Origin: an uncultured Gammaproteobacteria bacterium
GTDB taxonomy: Bacteria > Pseudomonadota > Gammaproteobacteria > Arenicellales > JAANXG01
NCBI GenBank assembly: GCA_947258495.1
Contig: CAMYIN010000014.1
Location: forward strand, 1 to 58,536
DNA length: 58,536 nt
Reading direction: 5' to 3'
Positions 44,731 through 53,803 of the stretch are shown here, piece after piece; position 1 is the stretch's first letter, and each line of letters starts with the position of its first letter. The notes beneath the pieces are model-generated. The model saw only the letters and a program-made list of their open reading frames with translations. It made no database searches and was not told the DNA's origin. Both the position numbers and the translations under genes were made by a program.

Positions 44731-45633
44731 GTGTGCTTTCGTGCCGAGACAAGACAGGCCGTACTGGGCGCAGTGCTCGTCTCGTGGGCACTGCCATCGC
44801 TCGCCGATAAATTGTCGGTGTTCGTCAGTGTTCCCCCTCAGCGTTTTTTTCTGGAGCGCATCGGCGGCGATGAAATCGAAGTGTCGGTGCTGGTCAAGGC
44901 CGGCCACAGCCCGGAGACCTACGAACCGACGCCGCAACAGATGGCGGCATTGTCCAGGGCGCACCTCTATGTAAGGATCGGGGTGCCGTTCGAGGAGGCG
45001 TGGATGGCGCGCATCGCGTCTATCAACCCCCAGCTACAGATTGTCGACGCACGAAACGGTCTTGTGTTCGGAGATGTCGCTGCAAGCCGGGTGGGAAATC
45101 CTGACGAGACTGAGGAACCGCTTCCCGCAGATCGGATCGGCACCGATCCGCACGTCTGGTTGAGTCCGCCGCTGGCCGAAAAAATGGCCGCACATCTGCG
45201 CAACACGCTGTCCGCATTGCGTCCACAGCACAGCGCGCGATTCGAGATAAATTATCGTAATCTGGCGGCCGATCTGCGCAGGCTGGATCACGATATTCGA
45301 ACCCAGTTGGCCGACCTCGAAACCCAGGTTTTCATGGTCTATCACCCGGCCTGGGGCTATTTCGCCGACACCTACGGCCTGCAACAGATCGCGATCGAAA
45401 TCGAAGGCAAGGAGCCCGGCCCAAGAACCCTCAGTCGGTTGATCGACACCGCCAAGCAGCTGGGAATCAAGGTGGTATTCGCAGAGGCCGGCAGCAGCCG
45501 CCGACACGCGAAAACCATTGCCGACGCCATAGGCGCGCGGGTCATTGTCGTTGACCCAGTGTCGGAGGATTACCCGAACAATCTGCTACGCTTTGCCCGC
45601 GTACTGGCGACGGAGAATCAAACCAAGAAATGA
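44731..45633 (+). CDS. znuA: Zinc ABC transporter substrate-binding protein ZnuA
   Basis: 300 residues. A signal peptide (to about 26, PSLADK) is followed by the cluster A-I fold. Metal ligands are visible: KAGHSPETYEP (His), DPHVWLSP (His), MVYHPAWGYF (His), and a late Asp/Glu site (VVDPVSEDYP). The usual His-rich loop of ZnuA is replaced by a short acidic stretch (DETEEPLPAD). It captures Zn2+ in the periplasm for ZnuBC. GTG is taken as the start as it gives a complete signal peptide. It ends with a 4-bp overlap to znuC. Confidence 0.88.
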   Translation: MCFRAETRQAVLGAVLVSWALPSLADKLSVFVSVPPQRFFLERIGGDEIEVSVLVKAGHSPETYEPTPQQMAALSRAHLYVRIGVPFEEAWMARIASINPQLQIVDARNGLVFGDVAASRVGNPDETEEPLPADRIGTDPHVWLSPPLAEKMAAHLRNTLSALRPQHSARFEINYRNLAADLRRLDHDIRTQLADLETQVFMVYHPAWGYFADTYGLQQIAIEIEGKEPGPRTLSRLIDTAKQLGIKVVFAEAGSSRRHAKTIADAIGARVIVVDPVSEDYPNNLLRFARVLATENQTKK

Positions 45634-46358
45634 CACCGATAGTTCGCGTTGAGAACGTCTCGTTCTCCTACGGGGGTCCGACGGTTCTCTCGGACGTTGT
45701 GCTCGACATCGCGCCGGGAGAATTCATTGGCGTAGTGGGGCCCAACGCCGGGGGCAAGACCACGCTGCTGAAACTCATGCTCGGCTTGCTGGAGCCGACC
45801 ATGGGTAAAATCCAGATCGACGGCAGGCCACCGCACGAAGGCAGGCGCAAGATCGGTTACGTCCCCCAATACCCTCCCTTTGAACGTGATTTTCCCATTA
45901 CCGTCGAACAGACCGTGATGCTGGGCAGATTGGGAACGGCGCGCCTGCTGGGTACGTACTCGAAAAAAGACCGCATCGTCACTCAACGCGTAATGGAGGA
46001 AATAGAAATATCGGACATCCGCAGCCGTCGCCTGAATACACTGTCTGGAGGTCAGCTGCAACGCGTATTACTGGCCCGCGCATTGGTCAGCGAACCGGCG
46101 ATACTGATGCTGGACGAACCGACGGCGAACATCGACGAACGTATGGAAACCGACATCTTTGACCTGCTACGAGCGCTCAATCAAAGGACCACGGTGGTAG
46201 TCGTTTCGCACGATATCGGCTTCATATCACAGTATGTGAGCCGTGTTGCATGTGTTAATCGCACGTTGATGTGTCATTCCACGCTAGCCATCGACGGCAA
46301 GATGATCCAGGAACTGTACGACGAAGATGTGCATATGGTGGAGCACTCCCGTGTTTGA
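45630..46358 (+). CDS. znuC: Zinc ABC transporter ATP-binding protein ZnuC
   Basis: 242 residues. Walker A GPNAGGKTT near residue 40, the Q-loop YVPQYPPF, signature LSGGQLQR, Walker B ILMLDEPT and the switch His in VSHDIGF. Powers metal import with ZnuA and ZnuB. ATGA overlap with znuA and a 9-bp gap to the permease gene show one operon. Confidence 0.9.
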   Translation: MTPIVRVENVSFSYGGPTVLSDVVLDIAPGEFIGVVGPNAGGKTTLLKLMLGLLEPTMGKIQIDGRPPHEGRRKIGYVPQYPPFERDFPITVEQTVMLGRLGTARLLGTYSKKDRIVTQRVMEEIEISDIRSRRLNTLSGGQLQRVLLARALVSEPAILMLDEPTANIDERMETDIFDLLRALNQRTTVVVVSHDIGFISQYVSRVACVNRTLMCHSTLAIDGKMIQELYDEDVHMVEHSRV

Positions 46359-46367
46359 GGTTCTGTA

Positions 46368-47210
46368 ATGGAATTCGTCTCGTCTCTAATGCAGCACAAG
46401 TTCCTGCAGTACGCCCTGATGGGCGGCATAATGGCCAGCATCGGATGCGGCGTCGTGGGTAGCTACGTTGTCGTGAAGAGAATCGGTTTTCTCGCCGGAG
46501 GAATTGCACATGCGGTACTCGGCGGTATGGGCGCGGCTTTTTTCTTCGGGGTCGAACCCATCCACGGCGCTTTGCTGGCGGCGATCGTAGTGGCTTTGTT
46601 GATAGGTTGGATCACGCTTAACTGGAGGCAGCAGGAAGAAACCTCGATCGGAGCGATGTGGGCGGTTGGGATGGCCATCGGTATTTTGTTCATCTCTCAA
46701 ACTCCCGGCTACCAAAGCGATCTAATGACATATCTGTTCGGCAACATCCTGCTGATAACAGCGCGGGATCTCTGGTTGATGGCGGTAATGGACGTCGTTC
46801 TGCTGGTCACGGTGACGCTCTTTTACCGGCAGTTTCTGATCGTAGCCTTTGACGAGGAATTCGCGCGGCTCCGTGGCATTCCGGTGGTATTCTTCCATTT
46901 GCTTTTGCTCTGTCTGGTGGCTATTTCCGTGGTGCTGTTGATTCGCGTCGTAGGTCTGATACTGGTCATCGCACTCCTCACCTTGCCCGCCGCAATCGCC
47001 ATGCAGTACGTGCATACCGTCGGTCGCATGATGGCGCTCGCCACCGCACTCGGAGTTCTTTTCTGCACCACGGGACTTGCTGTTTCCTATCAGCCCGATG
47101 TACCCGCCGGCGCCACGATCATACTGGTAGCGGGAGCGGCCTATCTGCTTTCCATGCTGTTTCATAACTATCGACAGCGGATAAAAGCGAGGGCCGCCAT
47201 CTCTCGATAA
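46368..47210 (+). CDS. znuB: Zinc ABC transporter permease ZnuB
   Basis: 280 residues with about eight transmembrane helices of the ABC-3 permease family, including VVGSYVVVKRIGFLAGGIAHAVLGG and AIGILFISQTPGYQSDLMTYLFG, with the conserved acidic helix. Forms the channel for Zn2+ (or Mn2+) across the inner membrane. Last gene of znuACB; no terminator was recognised after it. Confidence 0.88.
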   Translation: MEFVSSLMQHKFLQYALMGGIMASIGCGVVGSYVVVKRIGFLAGGIAHAVLGGMGAAFFFGVEPIHGALLAAIVVALLIGWITLNWRQQEETSIGAMWAVGMAIGILFISQTPGYQSDLMTYLFGNILLITARDLWLMAVMDVVLLVTVTLFYRQFLIVAFDEEFARLRGIPVVFFHLLLLCLVAISVVLLIRVVGLILVIALLTLPAAIAMQYVHTVGRMMALATALGVLFCTTGLAVSYQPDVPAGATIILVAGAAYLLSMLFHNYRQRIKARAAISR

Positions 47211-47326
47211 TTGAGCACTAGATTGATCAAGGTCTCGATTGGTTCACATCGAGGCTATATCCGAATCGATCGCTCAGGTACACTCAATCGGTACGAGTGT
47301 TGAAATAGAGGTCCGCGTTTTTAATT

Positions 47327-47785
47327 GTGACTTTGTTACCAAACTCGTTGAGAGAGCGACGTTGCGGTGGCGATCGACGTCAATCGCACCTTCGTGCATT
47401 CTTGTATCAATTTTCCAACCAGCGACGCCGTAGAGAAAGACGCGCCCGGTCGAGCGAAAGCTATGTGGACGTCCACGAACCCCGTTTGCTGTTGATTACA
47501 CTATCCGCGTTGTTGTTATGCATCGTCGACAGCTACAATACTTTATTGTTGCTAGATCTGGGCGGTACCGAACTCAACCCCGTGATGCGCGAATTGCTCG
47601 AGCACGACGCGTCTTTGTTCTTCTGGGTGAAGTACATCTTGACTGCGCTGTGTCTCATAATCTTGGTAGTGCATAAACGTTTCATACTGTTGCGATTCGT
47701 ATCCGGGCATACCGTCATTGTCGCGGTGCTGTGCGGATACGCGGCGCTGATCGCCTATCAATACCGACTTCTTGACTCCATTTAA
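47327..47785 (+). CDS. DUF5658-domain membrane protein
   Basis: 152 residues. N-terminal basic region (RRRRERRARSS) then VDVHEPRLLLITLSALLLCIVDSYNTLLLLDLGGTELNPVM and further helices (VKYILTALCLIILVVHK, VIVAVLCGYAALIAY); about four transmembrane segments, in the DUF5658 pattern. Function unknown. The GTG at 47327 lacks a clear ribosome site, and a later start is possible. Convergent with soxB, and the shared terminator lies between. Confidence 0.6.
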   Translation: MTLLPNSLRERRCGGDRRQSHLRAFLYQFSNQRRRRERRARSSESYVDVHEPRLLLITLSALLLCIVDSYNTLLLLDLGGTELNPVMRELLEHDASLFFWVKYILTALCLIILVVHKRFILLRFVSGHTVIVAVLCGYAALIAYQYRLLDSI

Positions 47786-47808
47786 CCGCGCCTCAGCGGC
47801 GAATCAAT

Positions 47809-47835
47809 AAAAAAAGGGGGCCCCTGGGGCCCCCT
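47809..47835 (-). terminator. Intrinsic terminator of the sox operon
   Basis: On the minus strand a GC-only stem (GGGGGCCCC pairing with GGGGCCCCC, 47816-47834) is followed by seven T. It lies 27 bp after the soxB stop and would end the minus-strand sox transcript. The plus strand has no T-run, so it is one-directional. Confidence 0.85.
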
Positions 47836-47861
47836 CGTACACTCGATTCTTCGGTTCTTCG

Positions 47862-49616
47862 CTAACCGGTCACCAGCCCCGGATTCCCCTCCATGCCCTT
47901 TACCACGGGCACATTAGCGTTCACTTCCGTGATCGTCTTCCTGCTGCGCAGATACTCGGCGACGACGTCCCAGACTTCGGGAAGCTCGTCGGGCTGCGGA
48001 TTGACGCTGGCCCAGCCCGCGACTCGATACGTCTTGTTAGCATCCAGCGGTCTTCCGTTCAGCTCCAGATTCGACAGGCGCTGCCCGATCTTCTTGGTCG
48101 GATCGATGGTGTAGCGGAGGCCGCCGATTCGGACCATGTCTCCCCCCATCTGGTAATACGGATCCGGATTGAACAGGTTGTCGGCGATGTCTTCCAGGAT
48201 GGTTTTGATGAATTCACCGCTCATGTCATTGAGGGTAGATTTCGCGTAGGTGATTCCGGTCTGATCCATCAAACGTTCCATGGTGATGTCGTCCCCGGGC
48301 AATAGGGATGTGCCCCAACGAAAACCCGGCGAGAATGCGATATCTGCACCGCGCACTTCCATCAAGGCGTCAACGATGACCTGATCGAAGGTGCCGTTGA
48401 AATTACCCCGTCTGAACAATGTGGTCTCCGTTTTCGCCAGCTTTTCCTCTAGTTTGTCTTTGAAAGGAGCGCGCACTTTTTCGATGTACGCGGCCATTTG
48501 CGTGTCGGCAGGCAGCAAGTTGGCAAACACCGGCAGCATGTTGAAGCGAAAATCCTGCACCTTGCCGTCTTTGACCTGCAGATCGAGCACGGACAGAAAC
48601 TTGGCGTTGGATCCCGAATTCACGACCAAAGTCTTACCGCCGGCGTTGCTCACGATAGTGGGTTTCGGCATACCGTCGTGAGTGTGTCCGCCCAGGATCA
48701 CGTCCGCTCCCGAAATGCGGCTCGCCATTTTGAGGTCGACGTCCATGCCGTTGTGGGAAAGGATGACAACGACCTGGGCGCCTTTCGCTCGCACTTCGTC
48801 GATGTATTTCTGCGCCAGCTCGTCGCGGATGCCGAAGCTCCAGTCCTCGACCATGTAGCGCGGGTTTGCAAGCGTCGTGTAGGGAAACGCCTGACCGATG
48901 ATTCCGATCTTGATGCCGTTGACATCGCGCATTGTGTATGGCTTGAAGACCTGGCCGCTGTCGACGTCGTAGGCGGGCTTTTCCGCGAACTGTGCGTCTT
49001 CGGTCAGCAGCACGTTTTGGGCCACGAATTCGATGCTGTCCTTGAGTTGGTTATTCACGATTTCGTGGACGCGATCAATGCCGTAGGTGAATTCCCAGTG
49101 CCCGGTCATGACGTCCACTCCAAGTAACTTGCAGGCGTCGACCATGTCCTGGCCCTGCGTCCACAGCGCCGTGGCGGAACCCTGCCAGGTGTCTCCGCTG
49201 TCCATCAACAGATTTCTGTTGGGACGTTGCGCGCGGATACGGTCGATCAGCGACTTCAGGTGCGCGAATCCACCGACTTTACCGAAGGTGCGGGACGCCT
49301 TTTCGAAATCCAGGAAGGTGTAGGCGTGGGCGTGCAGCGTTCCCGGAGAGACATTGAAGTGTTGTAGAAATGCGTCACCGACGAGATGCGGTGCTTTACC
49401 CTTGGCGTCGCCTATGCCGATGTTGTAGCTCGGCTCGCGGAAGAACACCGGCAGCAGCTGGGCGTGGCAATCGGTAAAGTGCATCAGCGTCAGATTCCCG
49501 AAGTCCGCTATCTCATAAGGATCGCTGGACCGGGTTTCCGCGCTGGCGGTGAGATCGAAGCCGGCGGCCGTGGATGCCGCCAGGATCTGAAGGAATTCGC
49601 GTCGCGTCAGACTCAT
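47862..49616 (-). CDS. soxB: Thiosulfohydrolase SoxB
   Basis: 584 residues, family length. A Tat signal (SLTRREFLQILAAS) sends the folded protein to the periplasm. The metallophosphatase-type core has FTDCHAQL, MDSGDTWQGS, the SoxB mark MTGHWEFTYG, LSHNGMD and GGHTHD, which bind two Mn ions; the C-terminal 5'-nucleotidase domain follows. SoxB hydrolyses the terminal sulfonate of SoxY-bound thiosulfate as sulfate. It is the last gene of soxXYZAB, after an internal terminator-like hairpin. Confidence 0.96.
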   Translation of the reverse strand: MSLTRREFLQILAASTAAGFDLTASAETRSSDPYEIADFGNLTLMHFTDCHAQLLPVFFREPSYNIGIGDAKGKAPHLVGDAFLQHFNVSPGTLHAHAYTFLDFEKASRTFGKVGGFAHLKSLIDRIRAQRPNRNLLMDSGDTWQGSATALWTQGQDMVDACKLLGVDVMTGHWEFTYGIDRVHEIVNNQLKDSIEFVAQNVLLTEDAQFAEKPAYDVDSGQVFKPYTMRDVNGIKIGIIGQAFPYTTLANPRYMVEDWSFGIRDELAQKYIDEVRAKGAQVVVILSHNGMDVDLKMASRISGADVILGGHTHDGMPKPTIVSNAGGKTLVVNSGSNAKFLSVLDLQVKDGKVQDFRFNMLPVFANLLPADTQMAAYIEKVRAPFKDKLEEKLAKTETTLFRRGNFNGTFDQVIVDALMEVRGADIAFSPGFRWGTSLLPGDDITMERLMDQTGITYAKSTLNDMSGEFIKTILEDIADNLFNPDPYYQMGGDMVRIGGLRYTIDPTKKIGQRLSNLELNGRPLDANKTYRVAGWASVNPQPDELPEVWDVVAEYLRSRKTITEVNANVPVVKGMEGNPGLVTG

Positions 49617-49676
49617 GGGTCTCCTCCCGTTACGACTTTGATTTTTGGATCGTCGTTGCGCTCGACGACAAGCGGG

Positions 49677-49710
49677 AAAAAAAGGCCTGACCTAAACCGG
49701 CCAGGCCTTT
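49677..49710 (-). terminator. Terminator-like hairpin between soxA and soxB
   Basis: On the minus strand AAAGGCCTG at 49702-49710 pairs with CAGGCCTTT at 49681-49689 across a 12-nt loop, followed by seven T in total. This is a good intrinsic terminator or attenuator within the sox operon, 30 bp downstream of soxA and 60 bp before soxB. It should lower or separate soxB expression. Confidence 0.7.
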
Positions 49711-49739
49711 TACGTATGCATTCGAAGGCCGACGGAATG

Positions 49740-50594
49740 TTACTGGCGCTGGCTCGGTACCTTGAGCGGCACGCCGGTGCTGATCGCGGCTTCGTAGAAC
49801 TCGAGGGCGCGATATTCGGGGCTTTGTGCCTTGAAGGGTTTGGCGCGCACCTGCCTGTTGCAACCGCCGTAGCGGCGATGCACCGTGCCCCAGGGCTTGC
49901 CTGCCAGCGACCACTTGGTGCGGTACACCGGGAACCCCGTGGTGTGACCGATGCCGGCGCTCAACACGTCCCCGCGCAGCTTGTTGCCGGCGCTGTGCAC
50001 GTGGCAGTTGGCGCAGGAGAAGTTCAACTGACCGCGCTTGGTCCAGTAGAACTTCTTGCCCGCCTCGTAGGCGGCGATTGCCCCCGGGGTATCGATGTCT
50101 ATGTCCCACGGCTGGCCGTTGTACTGCTCGCGGAAGGCCGCGATCAGCAGCGCCATTTTACCGTGTTTCACGTTCTTGATCGGTTCCTCGCCGTGTTTCT
50201 TCAGACACTCGTTGATGTCCAGCTCGACGGTTCGAATCTCTTTGCGCTGTTCGTCGTAGTAGGGATACTTGGTGGCCGGCCGCGTCAGGCAGCTGCCCAG
50301 GGTTTTTCCGCTCTTCAAAGGCTTTTTCCACATTTCCCGCGCTTTGTCCATATCTGCGTCGTAAGGCGGGAACTCCATCAGCATTTCCCAGTTCGCGCGC
50401 CGCTCGGCGTATTGGGGCAGCGCGTTCACACCGTCGCTGTAGTCGTCTTTGGCGACAGTGGGAAACCGCTTTTTGAAGTAATCCTGATATTCGGCGATCT
50501 CTTTTTTAACCTTGGGGTCTTGTGATGCCGTGACCCACGCCGAGGTTCCGCTCAGCAGGGTCAGGGTCGCAAGGGTCACAACGATTTTTCGCAT
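49740..50594 (-). CDS. soxA: L-cysteine S-thiosulfotransferase subunit SoxA
   Basis: 284 residues from ATG 50594, which has AGGAGGAG 5 nt upstream; an earlier start at 50624 is less likely. Signal peptide to about residue 23. One haem-binding CANCH (194-198) and a second Cys at 245 in GGCNRQVRAKPF, the persulfide-bearing ligand. Cys102 and Cys130 remain in the first half where other SoxA proteins carry a second haem; this is a one-haem SoxA. With SoxX it attaches thiosulfate to SoxY in the periplasm. Confidence 0.95.
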   Translation of the reverse strand: MRKIVVTLATLTLLSGTSAWVTASQDPKVKKEIAEYQDYFKKRFPTVAKDDYSDGVNALPQYAERRANWEMLMEFPPYDADMDKAREMWKKPLKSGKTLGSCLTRPATKYPYYDEQRKEIRTVELDINECLKKHGEEPIKNVKHGKMALLIAAFREQYNGQPWDIDIDTPGAIAAYEAGKKFYWTKRGQLNFSCANCHVHSAGNKLRGDVLSAGIGHTTGFPVYRTKWSLAGKPWGTVHRRYGGCNRQVRAKPFKAQSPEYRALEFYEAAISTGVPLKVPSQRQ

Positions 50595-50660
50595 TACATC
50601 TCCTCCTCTGGAGACGCTGGTCAACGAGTGACCAGCGTCCAGGCACTATGAATACGGATT

Positions 50661-50975
50661 TTAACTCACCGCGGCGTCGGTACCGCCGCTTTCACCATTG
50701 TTGTCGGTCCAGCTCACTTCTACTTTGTCACCCGCTTTGGCGCCGACGATCTCGATACCGATCAACGGATTTTTCGATACGCCACTGGCCAGATTCGCCT
50801 CTGCGACGACGTTGCCGTTGTGTTTGAATTCCATTTTCTGAATGAAATGAGCGGGAATCAGTTCACCGGTTTTGGAATCCTTTCGGCGACCGGTTTCCAT
50901 GGGATGATTGACCAGCACCAGCGCCTGGTGTTTGTCGCCAATCTTCTTCAATTTCATCTTGGTCAAACGAGCCAT
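50661..50975 (-). CDS. soxZ: Sulfur-oxidation chaperone subunit SoxZ
   Basis: 104 residues from ATG 50975 (MARLTKMK), with GAGGAAC about 7 nt upstream. Pattern includes LVNHPMETGRRKDSKTGELIPAHFIQKM, EANLASGVSKNPLIGIEIVGAKAGDKVEVSW, an Ig-like fold that binds SoxY. No signal peptide, as usual; it is exported bound to SoxY. Between soxY and soxA in the sox operon. Confidence 0.95.
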   Translation of the reverse strand: MARLTKMKLKKIGDKHQALVLVNHPMETGRRKDSKTGELIPAHFIQKMEFKHNGNVVAEANLASGVSKNPLIGIEIVGAKAGDKVEVSWTDNNGESGGTDAAVS

Positions 50976-51008
50976 AATTCGTTCCTCATTCAAAAATTGT
51001 CTTTGCGA

Positions 51009-51476
51009 CTAGCCGCCGCAGCCGCCAACGGTGACTTTGATCTGTTGCGTAGCCTTGAGCAGTTTTCCGCCGGACTTTACGACCGCATGCACATCGGATG
51101 TCTGCCCCATCTTGATACGGGCGCTGTAGAAACCGCCTGCGCCGGTCAGGTTGACGAATGTGGTCAGCGGCGCCGGATTCTTGACCGCGACGATGGCGAT
51201 GGCTTCGGCGGGGAGGGAGGTTTCCACTTTGATCGGCACGACCGCGCCGTTTTCCGCCTGCAGCGGCGCCTTGATGTTTATGTCTCCGCTGTCGGCCATA
51301 TCACCGGACACGCCGAGCGCCGTGTTCAGCGCCTCTTCCGGAGAAATTTCGGTTTTGAAAGCGGCTTCGGGATATGCCGCGGCCAGGACTTTGCCGGGCT
51401 TTAACAGACCGGCGCTGGCGGCAACCACCAACACGCCACTGGTCAAAGAGCCCTTGAGGAATGTTCTGCGTTTCAT
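51009..51476 (-). CDS. soxY: Sulfur-carrier protein SoxY
   Basis: 155 residues. Tat signal (MKRRTFLKGSLTSG) and the carrier tail QIKVTVGGCGG, in which the C-terminal Cys (residue 153) carries sulfur intermediates as a thioether-linked swinging arm. SoxYZ holds thiosulfate during its oxidation. It lies 33 bp upstream of soxZ. Its C-terminal two glycines follow the canonical GGCGG. Confidence 0.95.
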   Translation of the reverse strand: MKRRTFLKGSLTSGVLVVAASAGLLKPGKVLAAAYPEAAFKTEISPEEALNTALGVSGDMADSGDINIKAPLQAENGAVVPIKVETSLPAEAIAIVAVKNPAPLTTFVNLTGAGGFYSARIKMGQTSDVHAVVKSGGKLLKATQQIKVTVGGCGG

Positions 51477-51589
51477 GATTTAGAGACCCTCTCTTCTCTT
51501 GGGTTACTATGAAATACCGGGGTTGAGCAACTTCGCGCACCCGGGTCGGGAGTCCCGGCCGAGCGCAACGGAAGTTTTCGATTCAGGGG

Positions 51590-52015
51590 CTAAATAGAGT
51601 ACAACCACTCGACGATCAGGTCGATTTCTTTGTCCGACAACAGATTGTGCTTGCCAAACGGGGGCATGACACTCTGGGGGTTGATGTTGGTTGCATCGTA
51701 TACCTGGGCCCGAAGTTTCGCTTTGTCGGGGAAACGTTGTTTCATTGCAACCAGCGGCGGGCCTATGTTTCCGCCCGGTGCTAACTTATCCGGCCAGGGG
51801 GACTTGGTGTTGACACCGTGGCACGCGAGGCAATTGCCTTTGCGCCGGGTAATCGCAACACACCAGCCCTTCATGACGGCGTCGTCCGACTTGAGTTTGC
51901 TGCACTGTTGTTCGTCAGGCAGGCTTTCGGCTGCCGCACTCGTAGGCAACGCTGCGGTGCCGGAGAGCAACGCCGCGGCCCCGAATGCGACCATCGTGGT
52001 TTTGTACGTCCGCAT
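51590..52015 (-). CDS. soxX: Cytochrome SoxX
   Basis: 141 residues. Signal peptide (to about 29), c-type haem at CLACH (62-66) with the distal Met117 in SVMPPFG, and C-terminal VEWLYSI. It partners SoxA to oxidise the Cys of SoxY with thiosulfate. It starts the sox operon and has GAGGAGG 6 nt before the ATG. About 246 bp upstream separates it from the M48 peptidase gene. Confidence 0.93.
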   Translation of the reverse strand: MRTYKTTMVAFGAAALLSGTAALPTSAAAESLPDEQQCSKLKSDDAVMKGWCVAITRRKGNCLACHGVNTKSPWPDKLAPGGNIGPPLVAMKQRFPDKAKLRAQVYDATNINPQSVMPPFGKHNLLSDKEIDLIVEWLYSI

Positions 52016-52261
52016 CTATCCTCCTCGTTGGATAAATCAATACGGTGCTTCTGGGAGTAAAACTCGCCGCGCAGCGGTTCGCCGCGCCAATTCCACCGCA
52101 TGATTATGGTTTATTGCAACTAGACTGCTGGTCGCTACGACTAAATCACAATCCATCTGTTAATACAAGTAATCGACGAGAAGGTTCCCGCGCGGCGAAA
52201 TCAAAATCTGTTGAGCAGGCATAAGCATTATTAATCGCCTGCAGCCCGGATACCCCATCGT

Positions 52262-53803
52262 CTAAGGACTTCGAGGTGGCACTTTCTCGCCTAGTGCGCG
52301 TAATCGCTGCTCGATTTCCTCTATGCGGGCATCGATGCTTGCGCTGGCGTAAAAACTGTCGCCGGCGTAGTTGCGGGCCAGGTGCAGCTGGCGCAATGCC
52401 TCCCGCGAGTTTCCCACCTGAAAATGGTACTCCGCCAACGCTTGATGCGCCCCCAGCGAATTTCCGAGATCCCCCTCGGCCCGAGCCAGAACCTGGTAGA
52501 GGCGGGGTTCCGTCCGATTCGTCAACAACACGCGCCGGATCGTGTCCTTTGCTTCTTGCGGATGGCCCGTCTTCAACAGTGCGGAGGCGAGGTAATAATC
52601 GAGGAACACACGATCGGGGTGTTGTTGTTTTGCCTCTCGATAGCGCCGCAACGCGGCGTCGTAATTTCCCGCTTTCAGTTCGATTTCCGCCTCCGCGATC
52701 TGATACTGGGGCTCGTGCGGCCGAAGCTTTACAAGTTCCCGGATTTCGGCGCGAGCGCGATCGTACTGCGAGGATGCCATCAAGGCGAGGGCGTATCCGT
52801 AACGCTCCACGTGGGGCGCCGGATTCCGCGCATCTCTCAGCGCCGATTCGAAAAACTGCACCGCATGTTCGGCTTTGTCGTTGTAGAGCGCCCGAATCTT
52901 GGCGCGCATGTGCAGAAACATATTCTCGTCCTGCAGTTCAACGCGCGGGTATCGCTCGGCCCGGGACAATGACTCGGCGATCCGGTTGGTGGTCAACGGA
53001 TGGGTGCGGAGAAATTCCGGTGCATCGGATTCTTGAATCCGCGCCCATTGTTGCATGCGCTCAAAGAAAACGGGCATGGACCGAGGATCAAATCCGGTTC
53101 GCGCCAGGGCGCGTATTCCGATCGCGTCGGCTTCTGCTTCGAATTCCCGGCTGTAGGTCAGCTGTCGTTCCAGTGCGGCGGCATTGGTCGCGGCTAATGC
53201 GGCCTGACCCGCCTGCCCGCCCAGCAGGATGGCGGCGATGATTGCCGCCGTCATCGGTATGGTCTGTTTCTTCATCGCGGCAATCATTCGCGGCAGGTGG
53301 CGCTGCGTGAGATGTGCGATCTCGTGGGCCAGGACAGAAGCGAGTTCGGATTCGTGTTGCGTCGCCAGCACCAGCCCGGTGTGCATCGCAATGTGCCCGC
53401 CGGGCACGGCAAAGGCGTTCAGCGTCGAATCCTTGATGAGGTAGAAGCTGAACTCCATGCCGGGATCGTCGCTGTTGGCTGCCAGCTTACGGCCGAGACG
53501 GTTTAGGTAATCGTCTATTTCCGGGTCGTCGAGGAAGACGAGTCTGCGGCGGGCGTCGCGCATGAACTCACGACCGAGCGCCTCCTCCTCCGACGCCGAC
53601 ACCACGGTAGCGGAGTAGTCGCCGAGGTCGGGTAGTTGGTTCGTGCCCTGTGCCGACGTTACTGTGAACGTCACGGCCGCCGCTACGATGCACTGGATCC
53701 AAGACCGTCCGCTTACGCAGTCCGCAACACGCCGTGGCGGCCGAAGTCTCGCTCTACCTGAGTGTGTCCGGGGGGTGTACGGGGGCAAAATGCGATACTT
53801 CAT
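52262..53803 (-). CDS. bepA: BepA-like periplasmic M48 metalloprotease with TPR repeats
   Basis: 513 residues. Zinc site HEIAH in VLAHEIAHLTQRHLP near residue 160, with the third ligand in EFEAEADAIG near 220, followed by a glycine-rich loop, and a C-terminal TPR domain (YALALMASSQYDRARAEIRE, DAALRRYREAKQQHPDR, LGAHQALAEYHFQVGN). E. coli BepA takes part in outer-membrane assembly and LptD quality control. The N-terminal 30 residues before the hydrophobic stretch (IVAAAVTFTVTS) are Arg-rich, so the true start may be later. Co-directional upstream neighbour of soxX. Confidence 0.82.
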   Translation of the reverse strand: MKYRILPPYTPRTHSGRARLRPPRRVADCVSGRSWIQCIVAAAVTFTVTSAQGTNQLPDLGDYSATVVSASEEEALGREFMRDARRRLVFLDDPEIDDYLNRLGRKLAANSDDPGMEFSFYLIKDSTLNAFAVPGGHIAMHTGLVLATQHESELASVLAHEIAHLTQRHLPRMIAAMKKQTIPMTAAIIAAILLGGQAGQAALAATNAAALERQLTYSREFEAEADAIGIRALARTGFDPRSMPVFFERMQQWARIQESDAPEFLRTHPLTTNRIAESLSRAERYPRVELQDENMFLHMRAKIRALYNDKAEHAVQFFESALRDARNPAPHVERYGYALALMASSQYDRARAEIRELVKLRPHEPQYQIAEAEIELKAGNYDAALRRYREAKQQHPDRVFLDYYLASALLKTGHPQEAKDTIRRVLLTNRTEPRLYQVLARAEGDLGNSLGAHQALAEYHFQVGNSREALRQLHLARNYAGDSFYASASIDARIEEIEQRLRALGEKVPPRSP

